From assembly GCA_020848905.1 (NCBI GenBank), contig JADLHG010000005.1, forward strand, positions 286,038 through 350,037: a stretch of 64,000 nt of DNA, written 5' to 3'. Made by a program: the position numbers and the translations under genes. Under the pieces are notes generated by a model. That model had not been told where the DNA came from and made no database searches. It was given only the letters and a program-made list of their open reading frames with translations. This DNA is from Deltaproteobacteria bacterium. GTDB taxonomy: Bacteria > Myxococcota_A > Polyangia > GCA-2747355 > JADLHG01. The first letter of the stretch is position 1; the number at the start of each line of letters is the position of its first letter. Below are positions 9,009 through 15,749 of this stretch, piece by piece.

Positions 9009-9419
9009 CGTTTCGCTCCTCGCGACCCGCGCTGAGGGGAGCAAGGGACGTGCCCGCGGCTCCCGAGCAGCGAGCTCTCCTCGGGAGGGGGTCCCTCGCA
9101 AGATTGCGCTGCGATTCCACGCGTCGGTAACGCTACGCGGCGACGGCGCGACCACGGCGTGGCGTCCTCGTGCTGGCCGGACTAGCCACCGATTCGCACT
9201 GCACCTCGCGGAGCGCCGCACGCTGCCCTCTCGGGTGGGCAGTGGCCAGAGGAGCATCGCGGCAGGCTGCCCGCGAAAGCCGCCATCGGCAGTTCGCGAA
9301 CGGCCAGCTCGCGGCGCAACTCCGCGACCTTTGGCGCCGCGGCGCCTCGAGCTCCCAGCGATCCGGCTGGCACGAGACCTGCTGACTACGGACGAAGAAG
9401 GACTCAGGGAGAACGGCTC
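9009..9419. other. 411-bp divergent intergenic region with one strong hairpin
   Basis: Between two divergent secreted-protein genes. No gene is supported here. The clearest structure is a nested hairpin at 9043-9096: CTCCCGAG (9060-9067) pairs with CTCGGGAG (9080-9087), and outside it AGGGAC (9044-9049) pairs with GTCCCT (9091-9096). It lies just upstream of the minus-strand gene that starts at 9008, so in that gene's direction it would be in the leader. The rest shows no promoter or repeat I can support. Confidence 0.5.
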
Positions 9420-10451
9420 ATGTCCACGCATCGACTGTCTAGCACCCGCGCGCTCGTCGCGTGTCTCGCCGTCGCAGCGGCGAGTGTCTGCGCTCCGAGC
9501 CTCGCGTACGCCCGTCACGGCGGCGAGGCGGCGCAGCCGGCGCCCCGTTTCCAGTGGCAGCCCGTCGAACGCACCGCTCGCGGCACGGAGAAGAACGACG
9601 GGCTCCGGCTCATCCGTGGCCGCGCGAGCTTCCGGGCCGTCCCGGCCGCGATGCAGCACGCCGTCAAGGTCTTCCTCGCCCTGGGGCGGCACGCCGAAGC
9701 GGAGGGGCTGCGGGAGCTGTACGTCCCGACCGACAAGGCCGACCAGCGGTTCGTGCGTACGCGGGTCCACGCGCAGATCTCCGAGCTGCAGCGTGCCCGG
9801 GAGAAGGCGCATTCGACCGCCGGGGTCGTGGCCGCGGCCACGTTGCTCAACGCGGTGGAGGCCGAGTGGTACACCTTCACTGCCGGGCGACTCCCTCTCA
9901 CCGCGCGTGAACGCAAGGAGCTCGGCAAGGCCGTGGCCAAGCTGGAGCAGGCCATGGCGCCCGAGCGGCTCCTCGCCGCCGCGCTGCAGAAGCTCGAGGC
10001 GCGGGACGTGGTCGGCGCGCGCGCGCTTCTCACGCGTCCGTCGTTTCTGCGCTCGGTCCAGGTCTTCGAGCGCCACGCGGTCAAGGAGCTGGTGACGGCC
10101 CGCAGCTCTCTCGAGCGCGCGTGGCAGGCGTACCTGCGCGCCGCGCCCGGTGAGGAGCGGCAGCAGGCCCTCGTGCATCTGCGAGACGCCGCGCGACGGG
10201 TGGACCAGGAACTGCGACCGCTCGAGAACGCCACGACCATGGTGAACGTCGCCGCCGGCACGCAGGGGGCTCGCCTGCGCCCCGAGCTTTCCGCCGCCGT
10301 GTACAGCGTGCGCGACGCGGCCGGCGAGCTCCGGAGCCTCGTTCCCGGCCTCGGATCATCGAATGCGAGGATCACCGCAGACGCGAAGAGCGACGCCGCC
10401 TGGCAGCTCCAGCGCCTGGGCACGGAGGTGGATCGCTACGTCGGTCGGTAG
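9420..10451 (+). CDS. Secreted helical protein, function unknown
   Basis: A 343-residue protein with an ATG start at 9420 preceded by AGGGAG about 9 nt upstream. The signal peptide (LVACLAVAAASVCAPSLAYA) is clear. The mature protein is rich in Ala, Arg, Leu and Glu and reads as a chain of amphipathic helices (for example LLAAALQKLEARDVVGARALL), with few Cys or Gly; a periplasmic helical-bundle protein is likely. It is similar in style, but not clearly homologous, to the secreted helical protein at 169-894. No family recognised. Confidence 0.7.
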   Translation: MSTHRLSSTRALVACLAVAAASVCAPSLAYARHGGEAAQPAPRFQWQPVERTARGTEKNDGLRLIRGRASFRAVPAAMQHAVKVFLALGRHAEAEGLRELYVPTDKADQRFVRTRVHAQISELQRAREKAHSTAGVVAAATLLNAVEAEWYTFTAGRLPLTARERKELGKAVAKLEQAMAPERLLAAALQKLEARDVVGARALLTRPSFLRSVQVFERHAVKELVTARSSLERAWQAYLRAAPGEERQQALVHLRDAARRVDQELRPLENATTMVNVAAGTQGARLRPELSAAVYSVRDAAGELRSLVPGLGSSNARITADAKSDAAWQLQRLGTEVDRYVGR

Positions 10452-10494
10452 CGGTCGCCTCGCCGGCCGCGCAGGCCCGCGACGGCTCGCAGCG

Positions 10495-11097
10495 CTAGCG
10501 CGTCACGTCCACCTGATACGTCCCGAAGGGCGAGCTAGCGCTGCCCGTGATGCGCGTGGTGCCGGGCTTGCGACGCGGCTTGCTCGCGTCCGCCGGGTCG
10601 GGCTCGAGCTGCCCGGTCATGCCGAGGGAGAGCGTCACCTCGCCCTGCAGCGCGCCCGTCAGATTCAGCCGCCCCTGAAAGGTTCCGCTCAAGGTGCCCG
10701 AGGGGATCTTCTTCAGGCTGAGCCCGAGCGCGGGGACCGGCGCCGCCGTCGAATAGGTCAGTAGCGGGTCCTCGGAGTCCGTGTACTCCGCCATCGTCAC
10801 GGTGAGCGTCATCTCCTTGTTGTTGGAAGCGCCCTGGTCCACCTTCCCGCCCACGGTGAGGGTGCCCTTCACCTTGCCGCTGCCCGTCTGGTCCGGGATG
10901 TGGGCGCTCGAGGCCGCGCGGTAGCCTTGCAGGCCGAGGTCGATGGCCTTGTCGATGGACAGGTCGAGCCCGACGTAGGCCAGGCGCGCCTGGTCGGCGG
11001 AAGCCACGCCGCCGTCACCGCCGCAGCCCCCGGCAAGGGCAAGGAGCAGGGCGACCGACGCGAAGCCGACGAACCGACCGGAACTACGACAGCGCAT
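10495..11097 (-). CDS. Lipoprotein, function unknown
   Basis: A 200-residue lipoprotein. ATG start at 11097 with AGGAGG close upstream. The signal peptide ends in LALAGGC with the acylated Cys at residue 25. The mature domain is beta-rich with repeated Gly/Thr strands (VKGTLTVGGKVDQG, SGTLSGTFQGRLNLTG), suggesting a small beta-sandwich. No known family. It is transcribed divergently from the ECF sigma factor gene at 11274 across an A+T-rich spacer, so the sigma factor may control it; that is inference from position only. Confidence 0.75.
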   Translation of the reverse strand: MRCRSSGRFVGFASVALLLALAGGCGGDGGVASADQARLAYVGLDLSIDKAIDLGLQGYRAASSAHIPDQTGSGKVKGTLTVGGKVDQGASNNKEMTLTVTMAEYTDSEDPLLTYSTAAPVPALGLSLKKIPSGTLSGTFQGRLNLTGALQGEVTLSLGMTGQLEPDPADASKPRRKPGTTRITGSASSPFGTYQVDVTR

Positions 11098-11273
11098 GGA
11101 GCCTCCTGGTAAGCCTTATTTGTAATGCGATTAATGTAACCTGACACACCGCAATCTGCCACCCTGATGAGCCGCCGCCGCCTCGCGGTGCGCCGTGAAT
11201 CGCGCCGCGTCCGCGTACAATGAAAGACGATGCCGCGCTGTAACCTGGGACCGGTCACGCGGGTTCAAGCCAC
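11098..11273. promoter_or_regulatory. A+T-rich divergent promoter region
   Basis: The spacer between the lipoprotein gene and the ECF sigma gene contains the most A+T-rich patch nearby (about 11112-11145), with a direct repeat TGTAAT (11121-11126) and TGTAAC (11135-11140), 14 bp apart. This is where both promoters or an operator should lie. No consensus -35/-10 pair can be assigned with certainty. Confidence 0.35.
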
Positions 11274-12509
11274 GTGAGCCCTCCCTCTCCGCACCTCGCT
11301 CTCGCCGAGCTGGACCTGGCCGAGGCCGCACGCAGCGGAGATCCGCGCGCGCTCGAGGCGCTCTACCTGCGGCATCGGGATGCGCTCTACCGGCACGCGC
11401 ACCGCATGCTGCGCGACGACGCGCTCGCCAGGGACATGGTGCAGGAGGGGTTCGCGCGGGCCCTCGCCGCGATCCACCAGACGCGCGAGACGCTCTACTT
11501 CAAGGCCTGGATCTACCGCATCGTGACCAATCTGTGCTTGCGAGAGCTCACCCGCCGGCAACGAGGCGGCGACGACGCCGCGCTCGGCGAGCAGCCCGAG
11601 ACCCGCGTTCCCGACGGAGAAGCGGCGCAGCGGCGCACCGAGCTCGGCGCGCGACTCGACTTCTGCCTCGCCCGGCTGCCGGCGCGTTACCGGCAGATCC
11701 TGCTCCTGCGCGAGGTGGACGAGCTCTCCTACGAGGAGCTGGCCGAGGCGCTCGAGCTCTCGCTCGTCAACGTGAAGGTCACGCTGCACCGGGCGCGCGC
11801 GCGGCTCGCGGCGGTGTTCGTCGCCGACGAGCTCCTCGCGGGCCCCAGGGTGCCGGTGGCGTGCGAAGAGCTGGCCCGGCAGCTCGCGTCCGCTCCCGAG
11901 CGCCGTGGCGTCGAGCAACACCTCGAGCAGTGCGAGACCTGCCGGCGACCCCAGCATCGCCCGACCGCCGAGGCGTGGTGCCTCCTGCCCGCACTGCCCG
12001 TGGCGAACTGGCCTTCGGCGATGCGCGGACCCGACGGCTCGGGGGCGCTCGGGGCGGCCTCGGCTCGAGCTGCCACGCTGCCCGCTCCGACGCACCTCGC
12101 CTCCTCGCTCGGCACGGTGGGGAGCACGGGCCTGTGGGTCGCCGTCGTGAGCGCCGTTCTCCTCGCGGTCGCCGCGCTGGTCGTCCTTTCGCGCGGCGCA
12201 CCGCCTGCCAGCCTACGGGCTGACCCGTCCGGGGCCGGAGAGTCCCGCGCCGAGGGTTCGACGATCGCAGCGCGCGACCGGGCACCGGCGGCGGCACCAT
12301 CTTCGCCCACGGACGTGGCCCTCGCCCGGCCGGCGACGGCGCCGATGGAGACGCGCCCCCACCTTCGAGGACGCGAGCCGCTCGCACCCGCGACCTCGCG
12401 CGCCCCGCGTCCACTCAGGGCACGCCGCACCGGTTCCGCGTCGGCACCACCGCCCGGTCCCGCCGCCTCGCCCCCACAAGCCGAAGATCCCGAGGCGCCG
12501 CCGCCGTAG
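11274..12509 (+). CDS. ECF sigma factor fused to zinc-finger and transmembrane module
   Basis: A 411-residue protein. Residues 18-95 match sigma region 2 (ALEALYLRHRDALYRHAHRM..DMVQEGF), residues about 125-182 match region 4 (LPARYRQILLLREVDELSYEELA..VKVTLHRARARL). After that comes a zf-HC2-like anti-sigma finger: Cys197, then H-x-x-x-C-x-x-C at His216, Cys220, Cys223. A single membrane helix follows at about 286-306 (GLWVAVVSAVLLAVAALVVLS), then a Pro/Ala-rich tail of about 100 residues. A sigma factor with its own anti-sigma finger and membrane anchor implies built-in sequestration at the membrane. GTG start at 11274; the upstream ribosome site is weak. No separate anti-sigma gene lies next to it. 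Confidence 0.88.
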   Translation: MSPPSPHLALAELDLAEAARSGDPRALEALYLRHRDALYRHAHRMLRDDALARDMVQEGFARALAAIHQTRETLYFKAWIYRIVTNLCLRELTRRQRGGDDAALGEQPETRVPDGEAAQRRTELGARLDFCLARLPARYRQILLLREVDELSYEELAEALELSLVNVKVTLHRARARLAAVFVADELLAGPRVPVACEELARQLASAPERRGVEQHLEQCETCRRPQHRPTAEAWCLLPALPVANWPSAMRGPDGSGALGAASARAATLPAPTHLASSLGTVGSTGLWVAVVSAVLLAVAALVVLSRGAPPASLRADPSGAGESRAEGSTIAARDRAPAAAPSSPTDVALARPATAPMETRPHLRGREPLAPATSRAPRPLRARRTGSASAPPPGPAASPPQAEDPEAPPP

Positions 12510-12763
12510 CGCCCGCGCAACGCGTTGGGGGGGAGCGCCTCATCACCTGCCCCTCCGCCGCCGCGCGGGATGCGCGCATTCACTCGAGAAATCTACCCAG
12601 GTGACCCTCCCCGGGCCGCCGTCGGCCTGGCCCGTGGCTTGCTCAAGGAAGCAAGCGACGAGACGACCGAGGACGCGAGCCGCGCAGCGGAGATACCGCA
12701 CGGCGCACACTTCGCGGCCGCGACAACCGATGCCGCCGGGCCCCGGCGCAAGGAGGTGAAGGG

Positions 12764-13210
12764 ATGTTCGCTCACGTACTGCGTGCCACACCCGCGTGGA
12801 TTTCGGCGCTCACCGGCCTCGTGCTGCTGGCCTCGTGGAGTACCGGCTGCGCCGGAGACATGCCCTCCCCCGAACGCAAGGTCACCAAGTCCACCTACGA
12901 CCTGGACGGGGACGGCATCCCGAACGACGAAGATCCGGACGACGACAACGACGGCATCGCGGACGATCAGGACGACGACGACGACAACGACGGACAGCTG
13001 GACCCGGGCACCCCGCCGGCGTCGGGAAATCCGCAGGCCGGGTCGTCGCCCGACGCCGGGGGGCCGGCTGCCTCGAAGGACGGAGGAGTACCACCCACCC
13101 CGGGCACGCCTCCGGCCCCCGGCACGCCGCCGCCCGCGGGCTCCGGTGGGGGAGATGACGACGGTGACGACGACGCGGACGATGCCGACGACGCCGACGA
13201 GAAGAAGTAG
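12764..13210 (+). CDS. Lipoprotein with thrombospondin-type-3-like calcium repeats
   Basis: A 148-residue lipoprotein. ATG at 12764 with an excellent ribosome site AAGGAGGTGA at 12750-12759. Lipobox WSTGC, acylated Cys at residue 29. Residues about 45-82 carry thrombospondin type 3-like acidic repeats (DLDGDGIPNDEDP, DDDNDGIADDQD, DDDDNDGQLDPG), a pattern that binds calcium. A Pro/Gly-rich linker and an acidic GDDDGDDDADD tail follow. Typical of surface or outer-membrane-associated linkers; its partner is unknown. Confidence 0.8.
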   Translation: MFAHVLRATPAWISALTGLVLLASWSTGCAGDMPSPERKVTKSTYDLDGDGIPNDEDPDDDNDGIADDQDDDDDNDGQLDPGTPPASGNPQAGSSPDAGGPAASKDGGVPPTPGTPPAPGTPPPAGSGGGDDDGDDDADDADDADEKK

Positions 13211-13277
13211 CGCTCGCCCCCGCGGCTGAGACACGCCGTTCGCAACTGACGCGCCCCCACCGCTCGCCGCCCGAGCA

Positions 13278-14123
13278 TCATCGCACCTTGCCACGCTCGC
13301 TGATCCCGAGCGCCACGCCCCCGAGCGTGAAGGCCGCGCCCACGAGCACCTGCGGCGGAGGCCTCTCGCCGAACAGCGGCCACGCGCTGAAGGTGGAGAT
13401 GACGGGATCGGCGAGCGTCCACAGACTGAGCTGCGCCGGACCGACGTGCTTGAGCAGGTAGTTCACGGTGCCGTGTCCGAGGAGCGTGGGGAGCAGCGCG
13501 AGGGCCCCCAGCGCCAGCCAGGTGCGCCGATCGTAGCCCGCGAGCGGCAGGCGCAGGGCGAGCGCGGGGATCGCCGCGAAGAGCCCGGCGCAGAGGTAGA
13601 CCGTCGCGGTGTAGCCGAAGAAGCCCGAACGCTGTCGCGCACGGCGCCCGACGAAGGTGTAGCCCACCCAGGCCAGCGCGCCTCCGAGCGCATAGAGGTC
13701 GCCGAGCAGGCTGTGACGGCCGCTCCCGCGCGAGCTGACCACCAGGCTCACGCCGAGGAGCGCGAGCGCGAGGCCGGTCCACTGGCGTCGTGTGACCGGC
13801 TCACCGAGGAGCGGGCGCGAGAGGAGCGCCGTCCAGAGCGACCCCGTGCAGATGAGGAGCGAGGCGGTGGCCAGCGTGGTGCGCTGGACCGCCATGGACC
13901 AGGCGATCCAGTGCACGGCCAGAAAGAAGCCCGCGGCCAGGCCCGGCGCGAGCGGCCAGCGTTCGCGTCGCCAGAGGGCCAGCAGGGCGAGCACGGGCCA
14001 CCCCAGGATCACGCGCCAGAGCACGATCGCGATGGCCGGCGCGGCGGCGAAGCGGATCGCCGGCCCGCTGGTGGTCATGGCCAGCAGGGCCACCGCGAGC
14101 AGCAGGTAGTGCGGGGACCGCAT
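13278..14123 (-). CDS. EamA-family (DMT) membrane transporter
   Basis: A 281-residue integral membrane protein with about ten hydrophobic helices in two repeats, the pattern of the drug/metabolite transporter superfamily. Recognisable pieces are GPAIRFAAAPAIAIVLWRVILGWP near the N-terminus, LLGEPVTRRQWTGLALALLGV at the end of repeat 1 and LFGERPPPQVLVGAAFTLGGV at the end of repeat 2. The ATG at 14123 begins just before helix 1; an in-frame GTG at 14159, 3 bp after the upstream GNAT gene's stop, would add 12 residues. Substrate unknown. Likely cotranscribed with the GNAT gene. Confidence 0.9.
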   Translation of the reverse strand: MRSPHYLLLAVALLAMTTSGPAIRFAAAPAIAIVLWRVILGWPVLALLALWRRERWPLAPGLAAGFFLAVHWIAWSMAVQRTTLATASLLICTGSLWTALLSRPLLGEPVTRRQWTGLALALLGVSLVVSSRGSGRHSLLGDLYALGGALAWVGYTFVGRRARQRSGFFGYTATVYLCAGLFAAIPALALRLPLAGYDRRTWLALGALALLPTLLGHGTVNYLLKHVGPAQLSLWTLADPVISTFSAWPLFGERPPPQVLVGAAFTLGGVALGISERGKVR

Positions 14124-14162
14124 CGGCGAGGCTCGCTCCGTCGGGGGTACTAGGAACACCCC

Positions 14163-14627
14163 CTAGCCCGGTTTGAAGAAGATCCGCTCGTCCAGCCCCG
14201 GGCCGACGTAGCTCGGCAGGCGCCCCACCTCGAGGTAGCCGAGACGCGCGTAGAAGCCCGCCGCCGCGACGTTGCCCACCGCGCAGAGAAGCACGATCCC
14301 GCGCGGGTGAAGGTGCCGCGCCTCGAGCTCGGCGACGAGCGCGCGTCCGACGCCGCGCCCCTGCGCCGCGCCCTCCACCGCGATGAGCCGCAGGTAGCCG
14401 CTGCGGTCGAAGGCGCCGCGCGGTACGAACCAGGCGAAGCCCACGAGCGTCCCGTCGAGCTCGGCCCCGAGCAGCTCGGCTCTCCCCTCGGCGACGACCC
14501 CCTCGAGGATCCGCACGAGGCGCGCCTCGTCGATCTGGTAGGCCGCGAAGGCGGGCTCCGCCACGACCAGCGCGGCGCAGCGCGAGAGCTCGTCGAGTGC
14601 GACCGGACGAAGAAGGATGGCGCTCAC
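14163..14627 (-). CDS. GNAT-family N-acetyltransferase
   Basis: A 154-residue GNAT protein of normal length. Motif A is clear at about residues 80-100 (LRLIAVEGAAQGRGVGRALV), with the Q/R-x-x-G-x-G acetyl-CoA pyrophosphate-binding loop QGRGVG; motif B follows with AVGNVAAAGFYARLGY. GTG start at 14627. The upstream gene of a two-gene unit with the EamA transporter, only a few bases apart. Substrate unknown; such pairs often handle amino acids or small amines, but nothing in the sequence decides that. Confidence 0.88.
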   Translation of the reverse strand: MSAILLRPVALDELSRCAALVVAEPAFAAYQIDEARLVRILEGVVAEGRAELLGAELDGTLVGFAWFVPRGAFDRSGYLRLIAVEGAAQGRGVGRALVAELEARHLHPRGIVLLCAVGNVAAAGFYARLGYLEVGRLPSYVGPGLDERIFFKPG

Positions 14628-14686
14628 GGCCGCGGAGAATAGCGCACGCGGCGCGGCAGCGGCACTACCTGCGCCGCCTACCTATA

Positions 14687-14903
14687 GGGCGGTCGAGTTC
14701 TCGGACGTTGGGGTATCTAGGGGGCAGCGCGTCGGGCAAGCGCCCCCTCGCGCACCGCCCCGCAGTCGTCGCGCGGGTTGGAGGGGGGCAAGGGGGCTGA
14801 GGAGACGCGCGACGTGCGGGGCTGCGGACCTCCGGCGACAGCGCCCTGGCGGGCGCTGCTGCCTACGGACGCTGCGCTCGGGGGCCTTGACCCGCCGCGC
14901 CGC
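14687..14903 (+). repeat. Dispersed repeat, left copy (copy A)
   Basis: Begins with GGGCGGTCGAGTTCTC at 14687-14702. The same sequence recurs at 63749-64000: about 88 bp from the terminus match with roughly 7 differences, a variable middle follows, then 14807-14903 match 63904-64000 without a difference. Both copies keep a hairpin AGGGGGC...GCGCCCCCT near the start and another around AGCGCCC...GGGCGCT in the inner block. The same 16-bp terminus occurs inverted at 15727-15742. This is a mobile or formerly mobile element. Confidence 0.85.
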
Positions 14904-14908
14904 TGCCG

Positions 14909-15292
14909 TTATCGGGGCCCCGAGTGGGCCGGGGAGACGAGGTTAAGGGCGAAGTGGTGCAGGATGGTCATGTTGGCGGCGGCGTTCTTGGGGCGATGCC
15001 GGGTTACGGTGGCTCCACGTAGGTTGAGCAGCTGCAGAAGCTCGGGCATCGCACCGACCTCGTTCGAGGTCTCCGTCGTCTTGACCTGCCCCGGCACGAG
15101 TCCCGGCTCGCTCAGATAGGCGCTCACGGTGTGCAGGGCTTTGTTGTCCGTCCGGCTGTCCGTACTGCCTCGACTCGCCTTGCCATCGATGGCGATGTGC
15201 TTGCCCTCCGAGCGCCGGCGCGAGGCCAAGAGCGCCGCGCGCTCGTTGTCGTGCTCTACCTGCTGCGCTTGCGTTGCACGTCGCCGCCCCAT
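14909..15292 (-). pseudogene. ISAs1-family transposase remnant, internally deleted
   Basis: The minus-strand frame encodes EGKHIAIDGKASRGS, ALHTVSAY, PGLVPGQVKTTETSNEV and LLQLLNLRGATVT, the central part of ISAs1-type DDE transposases (normally HIAIDGKTLRGS ... KSNEI ... LRGALVTIDA). Straight after LRGATVT it jumps to KNAAANMTILHHFALNLV, which is the C-terminal end of the family. Roughly 100 residues carrying the later catalytic acids are missing, and the N-terminal domain is also gone; a TGA sits directly before the ATG at 15292. The first Asp (AIDGK) remains. A dead transposase that sits between the two inverted ends of the repeat. Confidence 0.8.
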
Positions 15293-15726
15293 TCACTCCT
15301 CGGTTCCCTCGACCCCTCGCCGGCCGTCTACCCGCCACGCCTCCACCGCGATCACCTGACCCCGGGCGGCGCGAGGTGAAGCGAGGCCCGGGCGGCGTCC
15401 CGAGTGCCAGCCGCCCTCCCTCGCCACAAACCGCGGCTGGCACGAGGGCCCGAGCCGCCGCTTGCGCCGGCTCACTCCGCCCGGCTGCCGGCTCATGCAA
15501 GCGGCGGCGTTTGCCAGGGCCCGCTTCACGAGCGCCCTAACCCCGGAGCTCGCTTGAGTTGACCACTCCTCGCGAGTGCTTTCCGTCCGGGGCGGCGTTG
15601 CGGCTCCTTGAGATACCGAGAGTATCCCTGCGTCGCCGCGCCTTGCCCGAAACACAAAGTCCTTCGCGAACCATGATCAACCCAACCGAGCTCAAGGGTT
15701 AGGCCCTCCCTGGGCTCTTCCATCCG
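15293..15726. other. Non-coding remainder of the repeat element
   Basis: About 430 bp between the broken transposase and the inverted terminus. Open frames exist on both strands, as expected at this G+C, but none shows family motifs, a ribosome site or the nearby codon style. The frame continuous with the transposase (stop at 15293-15295) does not resemble an ISAs1 N-terminal domain. Probably scrambled element DNA. Confidence 0.5.
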
Positions 15727-15742
15727 GAGAACTCGACCGCCC
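15727..15742 (-). repeat. Inverted terminus of the repeat element
   Basis: GAGAACTCGACCGCCC is the exact reverse complement of the 16 bases at 14687-14702. Together they bound about 1,056 bp holding the deleted ISAs1 transposase, as terminal inverted repeats would. The flanking bases give no obvious target-site duplication. Confidence 0.75.
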
Positions 15743-15749
15743 TGGCCCC

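Noticed and set aside
14163..14165. Single fused transporter/acetyltransferase gene
   Set aside because: The GNAT frame ends with TAG at 14163-14165 and the transporter is a separate frame start; they are two adjacent genes.
15293..15655. Possible N-terminal part of the ISAs1 transposase
   Set aside because: Same frame but separated by a stop, and the sequence lacks the N-terminal ISAs1 features; treated as non-coding.
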